Shown here in pieces: positions 55,802 to 63,986 of a stretch of DNA of 64,000 nt. Both the position numbers and the translations under genes were made by a program. Every line of letters starts with the position of its first letter. Position 1 is the first letter of the stretch. Origin of the DNA: Roseicyclus sediminis (GTDB lineage Bacteria > Pseudomonadota > Alphaproteobacteria > Rhodobacterales > Rhodobacteraceae); contig NZ_JAOPHT010000010.1 in the NCBI RefSeq assembly GCF_025515305.1, forward strand, positions 1 to 64,000, written 5' to 3'. Under the pieces are notes generated by a model, which worked only from the letters and a program-made list of their open reading frames with translations, made no database searches and had not been told where the DNA came from.

Positions 55802-56395
55802 TCAGAGCCATCGGTGCAACGCGCGGGGCACCATGATCCTGAGCGCGTTGTCGCCGAGGACGACATGACGCCAGAGGTGAAACCCGGCGTGAAGCGCCAC
55901 GACACCGCCGAGGGCATAGAACTGGTAGACGTGGAACCAGCTTGCCAGGGCATGTGCGTCGGGCAGGTCGAGGGGCGGCGCGATCGGCAGGAAGCCACCG
56001 GCCTTCAGCAGGACCTGGCTCGTCAGTCCCAGGAGGAAGCCGCCGACGGCGACGAGGAACAGGCCCCAGATCAGCGTGCGGTGGAGTATGCCATGCAGGA
56101 CACGGCCCCAGCGCGGAAGCTTCGGCCCGGGGCGCCCCATCAGCCCCGCGTGCAGGTGCCATGCCGTCCAGATCAGCGCCAGCGTCACGAAGATGAGGCC
56201 GTTGACCGAGTGCAGCAGGAACCAGCCCGGCCCCATGGCGCGGATCGCGTCGGGGTCGGCGAAGAGAAACCAGACGAAGAAGGGCAAGAGGCCCCAATGC
56301 AGCCATTTGAGGCGTGTGCGCGGGTGCGGCAGGCGCCGCGCGGCATGAGCGCGCGCTTTGGGCGGCTGGGGCGGTGTCGATGCGATCGTGGGCAC
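55802..56395 (-). CDS. Cytochrome b561-like membrane protein
   Basis: A 197-residue protein with four predicted helices and histidines at helix positions expected for heme b ligation (RLKWLHWGLLPFFVWFLF; LLHSVNGLIFVTLALIWTAW; LHGILHRTLIWGLFLVAVGG; YALGGVVALHAGFHLWRHVV). GTG 56395 gives a soluble N-terminus. It likely moves electrons in the inner membrane, as in cytochrome b561 or hydrogenase-type b subunits. Its link to neighbouring stress genes is unexplained. Confidence 0.8.
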   Translation of the reverse strand: MPTIASTPPQPPKARAHAARRLPHPRTRLKWLHWGLLPFFVWFLFADPDAIRAMGPGWFLLHSVNGLIFVTLALIWTAWHLHAGLMGRPGPKLPRWGRVLHGILHRTLIWGLFLVAVGGFLLGLTSQVLLKAGGFLPIAPPLDLPDAHALASWFHVYQFYALGGVVALHAGFHLWRHVVLGDNALRIMVPRALHRWL

Positions 56396-56480
56396 GGGAA
56401 AAGATCCTAGCCACGGGTCTGCGCCCGGCAAGCGGGAGGAACGCGAAGTTGAACACAAGCGCCGGCGATCCCGACAGGGC

Positions 56481-56840
56481 TCACGCTCCGCGGCACTGCC
56501 GCCGGGTCTCCTGCTCCAGCTGCGCCAGCGCGAGGCCGAGGGAGACACCGCCGAGCAGGCCGCCCTCCAGCAGGCGGCGCTGGGCCTGATCCTCGGGCAG
56601 GGTCAGCAGGGCGACAAGCTCCGTGAATTCCGCGTCAGACAGCACATCGCGCGCGACGCCGTACTGGCAGGCGCAATAGGCGCGGCTGGTGCCGTCTTCC
56701 TGGCAGGCCGCCATGAAGTCCGCGCGCTCGCCCCAGCAGCCCGCCAGCAGGGCGGGGAAGGCCAGCGCCGCCGCGACCCCGCGCCCTTTTCGCGCGATGC
56801 GGCGCCGCCCCGCGCTCGGTGACGCTGTGATCCGGGCCAT
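56481..56840 (-). CDS. Cysteine-containing lipoprotein of unknown function
   Basis: A 119-residue precursor with a long basic N-terminus, hydrophobic segment and lipobox ALLAGC. The mature part has a cluster CQEDGTSRAYCACQYG and a C-terminal Cys (RRQCRGA), so disulfides are likely. It lies 15 bp after the SPFH gene. No known family recognised. Confidence 0.78.
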   Translation of the reverse strand: MARITASPSAGRRRIARKGRGVAAALAFPALLAGCWGERADFMAACQEDGTSRAYCACQYGVARDVLSDAEFTELVALLTLPEDQAQRRLLEGGLLGGVSLGLALAQLEQETRRQCRGA

Positions 56841-56855
56841 TGCGGTGTCCTGTCC

Positions 56856-57986
56856 TCAGCCTGCCGGCGGCGGCGGAGGGGGCGGCGGGGGCATGACGGT
56901 GAAGAGCTGCGCCAGTTCCATCACGTCCTCGGCCCGTATCCAGCCGTCCTGACCGGCGGTCCAGACATAGGTCTCGCGGGTGAGGCTGCCTTCGCTCGCC
57001 ATGCGCCCCATGGCGGCCTTTGAGAAGGGGCCCTTCGTGGTCCCGTTCTCGGCGATATGCCAGACATGTTCGACCGGCGGGGGCGGCGGGGCGGCGGCAC
57101 GCTGGGGCGCGGCGGCCGCGGGGGCGCCCCATGGCCCGGTCTGCGCCATCTGGTTGGCCATCGCCATGCCCATGCCCATGCCAAGGCCCGCGCCCATGCC
57201 ACCGTCGCCGCCGGGGTTCTCGGCGGCCGCGCGCATCGCCTCGGCGGTCTGGAACTGCTGATACTTGCCGAGATCCCCCACGACCCCCATCGAGGTGCGC
57301 CGGTCGAGCGCCTCCTCGACCGCCGGGGGCAGCGAGATGTTCTCGATGTAGAGCTCGGGCAGGGTCAGGCCGTACTGCGCGATCGTTTCGGAAATGCGGG
57401 TGGCGACGAGCTGGCCGAAGTCGCCGGTATTCGCCGCCATGTCGAGCACCGGAATGCCGGAGCCAGCGACCACGCGGGAGAACTCCTGCACGATGATGTT
57501 GCGGATCTGGAAGGTGATCTCGTCGGTCGTGAACTCGCCGTCGGTGCCCACGATCTCGGTCATGAAGCGGCCGGCGTCGGACACCTTGACGGTGTAGGTG
57601 CCGAAGGCGCGGATGCGCGTCGGCCCGAACTCGGGATCGCGCAGCATGACGGGGTTCTTCGTGCCCCACTTCAGGTTGGTGAAGCGGTTGGTGTTGACGA
57701 AGTAGATCTCCGACTTGAAGGGCGACTTGAAGCCGTGGTCCCAGTGCTGGAGCGTCGTCAGGATCGGCATGTTGTTGGTCTCGAGCATGTAGAGACCGGG
57801 GGTGAAGATATCGGCGAGCTGGCCCTCGTGGATGAAGACCGCCGTCTGCCCCTCGCGGACCGTGAGCTTGGCGCCGTACTTGATCTCGTGACCATGCCGC
57901 TCGAAGCGCCAGACCATCGTGTCGCGGGTGTCGTCGGTCCACTCGATGACGTCGATGAACTGGCCGGACAGGAAGTTGAAGACCAT
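56856..57986 (-). CDS. SPFH-domain protein with C-terminal GYF_2 domain
   Basis: A 376-residue membrane-associated SPFH protein (YdjI / virion-core-like) lacking an obvious helix: N-terminal FNFLSGQFIDVIEWTDDTRD, SPFH core (FTNLKWGTKNPVMLRDPEFG), then an Ala/Gly/Met linker (GMGAGLGMGMGMAMANQMAQ) and a GYF_2 domain at about 318-370 (VWHIAENGTTKGPFSKAAMG; TYVWTAGQDGWIRAEDVMEL). Such proteins scaffold membrane domains and bind proline-rich partners. Part of the TelA/XpaC cluster. Confidence 0.88.
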   Translation of the reverse strand: MVFNFLSGQFIDVIEWTDDTRDTMVWRFERHGHEIKYGAKLTVREGQTAVFIHEGQLADIFTPGLYMLETNNMPILTTLQHWDHGFKSPFKSEIYFVNTNRFTNLKWGTKNPVMLRDPEFGPTRIRAFGTYTVKVSDAGRFMTEIVGTDGEFTTDEITFQIRNIIVQEFSRVVAGSGIPVLDMAANTGDFGQLVATRISETIAQYGLTLPELYIENISLPPAVEEALDRRTSMGVVGDLGKYQQFQTAEAMRAAAENPGGDGGMGAGLGMGMGMAMANQMAQTGPWGAPAAAAPQRAAAPPPPPVEHVWHIAENGTTKGPFSKAAMGRMASEGSLTRETYVWTAGQDGWIRAEDVMELAQLFTVMPPPPPPPPPAG

Positions 57987-58048
57987 GGGCGTGCCTCTTC
58001 GGGAAATCGTGACCTGATCGAAAGGATAGGGGTTTTGTCGGACCCGCG

Positions 58049-58183
58049 CTAGAGCGGGACACGGCGAAGCGCGGCAAGGGCGGGCGCGTCGCCGGCCGGC
58101 GAGGCCGCCGAAACACGCGGGAGCCCTGTCGCCGCGGGCGCCGTCGCTGCGAGCATCGGGACGAGCGGCACGGACACCGCCAT
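58049..58183 (-). CDS. Small ORF (44 residues)
   Basis: A possible 44-residue protein (MAVSVPLVPMLAATAPAATG then LPRVSAASPAGDAPALAALR) starting 1 bp after the DUF2927 stop, with GGAGG 8 bp before the ATG. It is Ala/Pro/Val-rich, with no helix long enough to be a clear span. The ribosome site also lies in the end of the preceding gene, so chance is possible. Confidence 0.35.
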   Translation of the reverse strand: MAVSVPLVPMLAATAPAATGLPRVSAASPAGDAPALAALRRVPL

Positions 58184-58184
58184 G

Positions 58185-59165
58185 TCAGGATCCTCCGCCA
58201 AGCAGCTCCTGCGCAATCTGCCGGACGATCGGCCGTGCCTCGTCGGGGCGCATGCCGGGGGCAAGCCTTCGGTCGTAGAGAATGCGCAGGAGAAGTTCGT
58301 CGTGCCGCGTCAGCAGCGCGAATTCCTCGTCGTCGTTGAAGATCGAGGGCCGCGCGGCGGGGCTGTCGTTGGGCAGGCCGAGGCCCTGCGCGATCTCCTC
58401 GTGGACACAGGACCGGCGCAGGAGCGGGGGGTGCTCGTCGCGGATGATGGCGATGGCGGCGACATAGTTCGACCCGCCGCCGCCCTGCGAGAAGGCGTAG
58501 ACCGAGCAGAAGGTGAACCGCGGCAGGCGCTCGATCTCGGCCACCGTTTCCGGGCTGATCCCGGGCACCAGGTCGCGCACGAGGCCTCCGACCTCCTGCT
58601 GTGCGTCCCGGCCGACGTAGAGGACGTGGAAGTTGCCGTCCGAAGCGACGGTGCGGATCGGGTGTCCGCTGACGCGGGAGAGGCGGGCGGCATAGGCGCT
58701 GAGCTCGGCCCGGTCGATGGCCTGCTGGGCCTCGCCGACGAGCGGACCGAAATGCGCCTGGAGCCGGACCGGCTGGGCCCAGCGCCGCAACCGCGACGGC
58801 GTTTCCTGCGCGACGAAGCGTCCGCCCGAAAGCGTGTATTCGTCATAGAGCGCGATACGCTCGAAGTTCTCGGTCAGCTGGCGTGCCCCGAAAGGCGCGT
58901 CCGCCGGTGTGAAATCGGTCCGGAGAAGCCCGTCCGATCTCAGCCGAGCCTCCACGGAACGGTAGTAGCGCGCGAAACTCTGGGCTTCGGCCGAGGGCGC
59001 GAGGATTTCGGGCATCTCCTCGGGCGCCTGCGCCGTCGGCGACGGTGTCGGTGTCGTCACGCAGCCCGCGAGAAGCATCAGGGCGACGAGCCCCGCCCCG
59101 AGACGGGGCAGGGCATTTCGTTGGCCTTCCGGCGAAGAGGTCATTCCGGGCCCATTCGGTGTCAC
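58185..59165 (-). CDS. DUF2927 lipoprotein
   Basis: A 326-residue lipoprotein. GTG 59165 overlaps the telA-like stop (GTGA), favouring translational coupling; an ATG at 59144 would still give the lipobox LLAGC. The mature domain ends with CVHEEIAQGLGLPNDSPAAR and YDRRLAPGMRPDEARPI, as in the paralogue at 43543-44928 but without helical repeats. The HEE...ND pattern may be a metal site. Cotranscribed with telA/xpaC genes. Confidence 0.85.
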   Translation of the reverse strand: MTPNGPGMTSSPEGQRNALPRLGAGLVALMLLAGCVTTPTPSPTAQAPEEMPEILAPSAEAQSFARYYRSVEARLRSDGLLRTDFTPADAPFGARQLTENFERIALYDEYTLSGGRFVAQETPSRLRRWAQPVRLQAHFGPLVGEAQQAIDRAELSAYAARLSRVSGHPIRTVASDGNFHVLYVGRDAQQEVGGLVRDLVPGISPETVAEIERLPRFTFCSVYAFSQGGGGSNYVAAIAIIRDEHPPLLRRSCVHEEIAQGLGLPNDSPAARPSIFNDDEEFALLTRHDELLLRILYDRRLAPGMRPDEARPIVRQIAQELLGGGS

Positions 59166-60361
59166 GGATTGCCGGGTGCGGGCGGAGGTCCGCCTGCGGC
59201 GTCGTCCGAGGAGGCCCGCGCGGAGGCCGAGGCGAGCGTGTCGCGCAACTCGGCTTCCATCTTCTGCATTTCGACCTCGGCATCGGCGCGGCGCCGCTTG
59301 CCCTCGTCGGCGATCTGCAGGCTTTCCTCGATCGTGGCGATCAGTTCGGCGTTGGCCTTCTTCACGGCCTCGATGTCGAAGACGCCGCGCTCCATTTCCT
59401 CGCGGACCATGCGGTTCGATTCGCGCAGGTTCTCGGCGTTCTGGGTCAGAAGCTCGTTCGTCAGGTCGGTCGCTTCGCGCACCGCCTTCGCGGCCTCGGT
59501 CGAGCGCTGGATCGTCACCGCCTGCGCCAGCTGCGTCTCCCACAGGGGCACGGTGTTCACGAGCGTCGAGTTGATCTTGGTGACCAGCGACTTGTCGTTC
59601 TCCTGCACCAGCCGGATCGACGGAAGCGACTGCATCGTGACCTGGCGCGTCAGCTTCAGGTCATGGACCCTGCGTTCGAGGTCGTCGCGCGCGGCGCGCA
59701 GGTCGCGCAATTCCTGCGCCTTGATGACCTGGTCGTTCTCGGGCGCCGCGTTTACCTCGGCCTCCTTGGCCGGGATGGTCTGCGTGTCGAGTTCCTCGAG
59801 CTTGGCCTCGCCGGCGGCAATGTAGAGCGCCAGTTCGTCGTAGAAGTCGAGCGTCTTCTCGTAGAGCTTGTCGAGGGACTTGATGTCCTTCATCAGCGTG
59901 TGTTCGTGCTTGAGCAGGTTGTCCGTGATCCTGTCGATCTGGTCCTGCACTTCCTCGTATTTGGCGATGAAGTCATGAAGCGGCCTGGCCCGCCCGAACA
60001 GGCGTTCCCACCAGCTGCGCTTGCGGTTGGGGTCGAGCTCGTCGACCGAGAAGCCGCGGATGGTGCCGACGATCTCGCGCAGCGAGTTGCCCGCCGGGCC
60101 CACGTCCTTGTTCTTCACGCCCTCGAGCATGGCCTGCGAGATCTGCTGCAGCTCGGCCTGCGCGGCGGAACCGAAGGTCACGATCGAGTTCGTGTCGTGC
60201 ATGTCGATCTCGGCCATGCGGCGGTTGATCTGCTCGGCCGTCGGCGCATCGGCCTCGGGCAGCGGCACCAGGTCGGCCGAGGGCTCGGGCAGAACGACGG
60301 CGTTCAACTCGTCGACCAGCTTGGCGACCTCCTCGGCCTCTTCGCGGATTTGCGTGCTCAT
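59162..60361 (-). CDS. telA: TelA-family toxic-anion (tellurite) resistance protein
   Basis: A 399-residue coiled-coil protein of the TelA/KlaA family: residues 1-60 acidic, then TFGSAAQAELQQISQAMLEG, SLREIVGTIRGFSVDELDP, FGRARPLHDFIAKYEEVQDQ and IDRITDNLLKHEHTLMKDIK. Members confer tellurite/envelope-stress tolerance in several bacteria by an unclear mechanism. It is downstream of xpaC (10 bp) and overlaps the DUF2927 gene. Confidence 0.92.
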   Translation of the reverse strand: MSTQIREEAEEVAKLVDELNAVVLPEPSADLVPLPEADAPTAEQINRRMAEIDMHDTNSIVTFGSAAQAELQQISQAMLEGVKNKDVGPAGNSLREIVGTIRGFSVDELDPNRKRSWWERLFGRARPLHDFIAKYEEVQDQIDRITDNLLKHEHTLMKDIKSLDKLYEKTLDFYDELALYIAAGEAKLEELDTQTIPAKEAEVNAAPENDQVIKAQELRDLRAARDDLERRVHDLKLTRQVTMQSLPSIRLVQENDKSLVTKINSTLVNTVPLWETQLAQAVTIQRSTEAAKAVREATDLTNELLTQNAENLRESNRMVREEMERGVFDIEAVKKANAELIATIEESLQIADEGKRRRADAEVEMQKMEAELRDTLASASARASSDDAAGGPPPAPGNP

Positions 60362-60371
60362 GAACGTGTCC

Positions 60372-61289
60372 TCATTCCTCTATATGCAGGTTTTCCCGGT
60401 TAAGCCGCTCCCTCAGGACCTCGATCTCGATGTCGAGGTTGGACCTGTCGTCGGTAAGCATCGCACGGGTGCGCTTGGCGAAGTTGTCTTCCAGGTCGTC
60501 GAGAAAGGCGATGTAGTCGGCGCGGATCTGCGGCTCGCGGTTGCGGGCGTAGAGATCGGCGAACTGCACCGTCGCGTCGCGCGCACCCTGCAGGTAGACG
60601 CCGAGATAGCGGCGCGCGGAACTGAGGTCGCGGGGATCGGCCTCCACCTGGCGGAACATCTGGCGGACCGTATCCTCGAAACGGTCGACCCGCCCTTCGA
60701 GCTGGCGGTCGCGGGCGCGGCGGATGGCGTCCGACATCTCCGACAGAACGCGCTCGGCCTCCTCGATCTTGCGGGCGATGCGGTCCGTCTGGTGCCGGTC
60801 GACACCCTCCAGCCCCTTGTCCTTCATGGGGTCGAGCCCGAAGGAGACGAGGTGCAGGCCCGCGGCGATCACGCCGATCACGATGGCCGTAGCGGGGTTC
60901 CAGTTGCCGCCGAAGACGAGAAGCCCGGTGCCGAGCCCCGTGGCGACCGACCCGAACAGCTTGCGCGGGATCGCCGGGCGGCGCGCGACCTTGCGCTCGT
61001 CGAAGGCATCCTCGGCCCTGACCCCGTCGCGCGTCAGCCAGGCGCCGAGAAAGAGCGCGGCGACGCCGGAGAGATCGGCGGCCAGCGCCGAGACCTGACC
61101 GTTGATCAGCGCGGACGCCAACGCGATCAGCGGCAGGACGAACAGCATGTTGATCTTGGCGCCGTGGCGCATCGGCTTGCGGCCGCGGAAGCTGGGCACT
61201 TCCAGCCGCTCGGCCGTCACGGTCTGACGCGGCGCGCCGGTGTCGCGCTGGCCTGTCGGGCTGTGCTCGCCGCCATAGCGTTTCGACAT
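60372..61289 (-). CDS. xpaC: XpaC-family 5-bromo-4-chloroindolyl phosphate hydrolysis protein
   Basis: A 305-residue protein with a basic N-terminus (MSKRYGGEHSPTG), two membrane segments (INMLFVLPLIALASALINGQ at about 45-65; a second near 105-130) and a long helical tail (ARKIEEAERVLSEMSDAIRR). XpaC and TelA are commonly paired in stress loci; the phosphatase label comes from an indirect assay in Bacillus. The start is 2 bp after a 29-residue ORF. Confidence 0.9.
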   Translation of the reverse strand: MSKRYGGEHSPTGQRDTGAPRQTVTAERLEVPSFRGRKPMRHGAKINMLFVLPLIALASALINGQVSALAADLSGVAALFLGAWLTRDGVRAEDAFDERKVARRPAIPRKLFGSVATGLGTGLLVFGGNWNPATAIVIGVIAAGLHLVSFGLDPMKDKGLEGVDRHQTDRIARKIEEAERVLSEMSDAIRRARDRQLEGRVDRFEDTVRQMFRQVEADPRDLSSARRYLGVYLQGARDATVQFADLYARNREPQIRADYIAFLDDLEDNFAKRTRAMLTDDRSNLDIEIEVLRERLNRENLHIEE

Positions 61290-61291
61290 GG

Positions 61292-61381
61292 TCAGAGGAC
61301 TCCGAATCCACCGAATGCGGCCATCAGGATGATGACACTGAGCGCGAAAAAGGCGACGCCCTGAAGGAAACTGGAGTTCAT
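61292..61381 (-). CDS. 29-residue single-span membrane peptide
   Basis: MNSSFLQGVAFFALSVIILM and nine more residues (AAFGGFGVL) form one transmembrane helix. ATG 61381 follows GGAG by 5 bp, and the stop is 2 bp before the xpaC start. It is the first gene of the presumed TelA operon. Too short for standard gene calling; conservation in relatives would be the test. Confidence 0.65.
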   Translation of the reverse strand: MNSSFLQGVAFFALSVIILMAAFGGFGVL

Positions 61382-61566
61382 GTCATCTCCGACCGATCAC
61401 ACATTACCTTTTCCGGCACGATAGGCAGGTTCCGCCGCAAAAACCAGACATCGGCGCGGGCAGGGCCGGATTCCCGCCGCCCTCTTCCGAGGTGGCGGCG
61501 GGGCGCGCGCGTTGCAAGCGGCGGCGCGGGGAAAAGCGGCTTTCGGCTCCCCTTCGCGATATCGCG

Positions 61567-62478
61567 TCAAGCGCGCGCGACGTGGTGCGCGGCCTCCGGT
61601 CCGGCCCTTTCGTCGGGGATCCGCGCTTCGGCCAGCGCATGCCTGAGCTGGCTCCCGAAGTGCGTTTCGGCCGGGTCCAGCAGGCGACGGTAGACGGCGA
61701 AGAGGCCGGGGCGCAGGTAGCCCGACCAATGGCAGACGCGCGTCTGCGGAGCGCGGATGCGATGGCCGAGCGCCCGGAGGGCGGTGCGCGTCTCGGGGCG
61801 GTCGATCGGCAGGTCGGTCCAGCGCGCGACGTCCGCAAGCCCGGCCGACAGCGGCCGGTCGCTCAGGCGCGCGGGCCGCACGGCGAGGCGGAACACCAGG
61901 TCGAAGGGCGCGTTCTCGCCACTTGTGACGTTCAGAACGTCGGTCCGCGCCGCGCCGGGCGCGGCCAGCGCGTCGGCCGCCGCATCGCGGTATTCGGCTC
62001 CCGCGATCAGGATGATGCGCCGCACGGCCCCCTCGGGCGCGGACCGCAGCGCCGAAAGCGCCACGCGCGCGCCCAGCGAATGAGCCATGAGCTGAAGCGG
62101 CAGGTCGGGGCGGATCGACCGGATCACCCGCATCATCGCGGCCAGGTCCGCGCCCGCCTCGTGGGCCCGGGCCGCGACGGCGGGCAGGCCGCCCGTCGCG
62201 GCCCAGCCGAACCCGATCCCGAGGTCGGCGCCCGGCCGGTCGAGGTGCAGGTGCCGGGGCCAGCTGATCGCCTTCCAGCAGTCGCGGCGCGGCGCAAGCG
62301 ACAGGATATGCCTGTGCGGGTCGCTCGCCGGATCATGCGGCGAGAAGCGGTAGCCATGGATCAGGACCGTGACCGGCCGGCCTTCGGGGAGGGCCGCGAG
62401 CGCGGCCTCGAGCGTGCCTTGCCCCGCCACCTCGTGGCCCCTGCCGTTGCCGGCCGCGTTCACACTGAGAAACGCCAT
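61567..62478 (-). CDS. Alpha/beta-hydrolase (esterase/lipase-like)
   Basis: A 303-residue hydrolase. VTVLIHGYRFSPHDP gives the oxyanion region, and the nucleophile elbow is LMAHSLGARVALSAL with Ser in AHSLG. Acid and His follow later (DVARWTDLPIDRP; VCHWSGYL). It resembles DUF900-type serine hydrolases. ATG 62478 (MAFLSVNAAG) is preferred over upstream codons. Divergent from the SAM-II/metZ unit. Confidence 0.85.
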   Translation of the reverse strand: MAFLSVNAAGNGRGHEVAGQGTLEAALAALPEGRPVTVLIHGYRFSPHDPASDPHRHILSLAPRRDCWKAISWPRHLHLDRPGADLGIGFGWAATGGLPAVAARAHEAGADLAAMMRVIRSIRPDLPLQLMAHSLGARVALSALRSAPEGAVRRIILIAGAEYRDAAADALAAPGAARTDVLNVTSGENAPFDLVFRLAVRPARLSDRPLSAGLADVARWTDLPIDRPETRTALRALGHRIRAPQTRVCHWSGYLRPGLFAVYRRLLDPAETHFGSQLRHALAEARIPDERAGPEAAHHVARA

Positions 62479-62640
62479 CTGCCCGCCCGCTTCGTCACGA
62501 TCTGGTGGCGGGATAGGGCGCCTCCGCAACATCTCGGTAACGCGGGGGCGACACTTCGGTGACGTGGTCCCGGCGACACGGGCCGACGCCCCCATCATGG
62601 CCCTTGACCCGGCGCGGGCGCTTGTCTAACGCATCCGCCC

Positions 62641-62696
62641 ATCGTGGCGATTTGTGAACCGGATTGCGGGCCACGTTAAAGAAACCGCTAAAGAGG
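62641..62696 (+). promoter_or_regulatory. SAM-II riboswitch
   Basis: The sequence aligns well with the SAM-II aptamer. P1 arms are CGTGG (62643-62647) and CCACG (62671-62675); the L1 U-rich ATTTG, the GGATTGC segment, then GTTAAAGAAACCGCTAAAG form the H-type pseudoknot region. SAM-II binds S-adenosylmethionine and usually shuts off methionine-synthesis genes. The next gene is metZ. The ribosome site lies about 75 nt downstream, farther than usual. Confidence 0.9.
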
Positions 62697-62783
62697 TCGA
62701 GGAGAGCGTCGCGACGCCCGCCCCCGGCCATGACCAAGGGTCCGCGGGCCACATCCCCGGAACCCGGCAAGGAGGACAGGGGC

Positions 62784-63986
62784 ATGAAGGACGCTCCCCA
62801 CAAACCCCGGAAAACCTGGAAATCCCGAACCCGCGCCGTGCATTCCGGCACCCGTCGCAGCCAGTACGGCGAGGTGAGCGAGGCGCTCTTCCTCACGCAG
62901 GGCTTCGTCTACGAGACCGCCGAGGCCGCCGAGGCGCGGTTCGTGCAGGCGGGGCCGGACGAATACATCTACGCCCGCTACGGCAACCCCACCGTCGCGA
63001 TGTTCGAGGAGCGGATCGCGGCGCTGGAGGGCGCCGAGGACGCCTTCGCCACGGCGTCGGGCATGGCCGCCGTGAACGGCGCGCTCGTCTCGATGCTGCG
63101 CGCGGGGGACCGCGTGGTGGCGGCGCGAGCGCTTTTCGGCTCGTGCCTCTACATCCTCGAGGAGATCCTGCCGCGCTTCGGTGTCGAGGTCGTGTTCGTC
63201 GACGGCACCGACCTTGGGCAGTGGCGCGCCGCCGTGACGCCAGGGACCAAGGCCGTCTTCTTCGAATCGATGTCCAACCCGACGCTCGAGGTCATCGACA
63301 TCGCCGCCGTCGCCGAGATCGCCCATGCGGCGGGCGCGACCGTGGTCGTCGACAACGTCTTCGCCACGCCGGTCTTCTCGGACGCGATCGGGCAGGGGGC
63401 GGACGTGGTGATCTATTCCGCGACCAAGCACATCGACGGGCAGGGACGGTGCCTCGGCGGCGTCATCCTCGGAACGCGCGAGTTCGTGCGAAAGACGGTG
63501 GAGCCCTACCTCAAGCACACCGGCGGCGCGATGAGCCCGTTCAACGCCTGGGTCATGCTGAAATCCCTCGAACACATGGACCTGCGCTGCCGCGCGCAGG
63601 CGGACAGCGCACAGAAGGTCGCCGAGGCGATGGAGGGGCGCCCCGGCATCGCCCGCGTGATCTATCCGGGCCTTGCGTCCCATCCCCAGCACGGTCTGGC
63701 GGCGCGGCAGATGGAGCGGCCCGGCACCGTCATCGCGCTGGAGATCGAGGGCGGCCAGGCGGCGGCCTTCCGGTTCCTCAATGCGCTGCAGCTGGTGACG
63801 ATCTCCAACAACCTCGGCGACGCGAAGTCGATCATCACCCATCCCGCCACCACGACGCATCAGCGGCTGAGCGAGGAGGCCCGGCTTTCGCTGGGCATCA
63901 CGCGCGGCCTCGTGCGCCTGTCCGTGGGTCTGGAGGATGCCGACGACCTGATCGCCGACCTTGCGCAGGCTCTGGAGGCGGCATGA
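62784..63986 (+). CDS. metZ: O-succinylhomoserine sulfhydrylase
   Basis: PLP enzyme making homocysteine from O-succinylhomoserine and sulfide. The 400 residues: TRAVHSGTRRSQYGEVSEAL, IYARYGNPTVAMFEERIAAL, PLP lysine in SATKHIDGQGRCLGGV, and the tail LSVGLEDADDLIADLAQALE. ATG 62784 has a strong AAGGAGG site; an ATG at 62730 would add 18 residues without one. Control by the SAM-II riboswitch is expected. Its stop overlaps the next gene (ATGA). Confidence 0.93.
   Translation: MKDAPHKPRKTWKSRTRAVHSGTRRSQYGEVSEALFLTQGFVYETAEAAEARFVQAGPDEYIYARYGNPTVAMFEERIAALEGAEDAFATASGMAAVNGALVSMLRAGDRVVAARALFGSCLYILEEILPRFGVEVVFVDGTDLGQWRAAVTPGTKAVFFESMSNPTLEVIDIAAVAEIAHAAGATVVVDNVFATPVFSDAIGQGADVVIYSATKHIDGQGRCLGGVILGTREFVRKTVEPYLKHTGGAMSPFNAWVMLKSLEHMDLRCRAQADSAQKVAEAMEGRPGIARVIYPGLASHPQHGLAARQMERPGTVIALEIEGGQAAAFRFLNALQLVTISNNLGDAKSIITHPATTTHQRLSEEARLSLGITRGLVRLSVGLEDADDLIADLAQALEAA

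Noticed and set aside
62664-62783. TTG/ATG starts extending MetZ upstream
   Set aside because: TTG 62664 lies inside the riboswitch; ATG 62730 lacks a ribosome site, whereas 62784 has a strong one.
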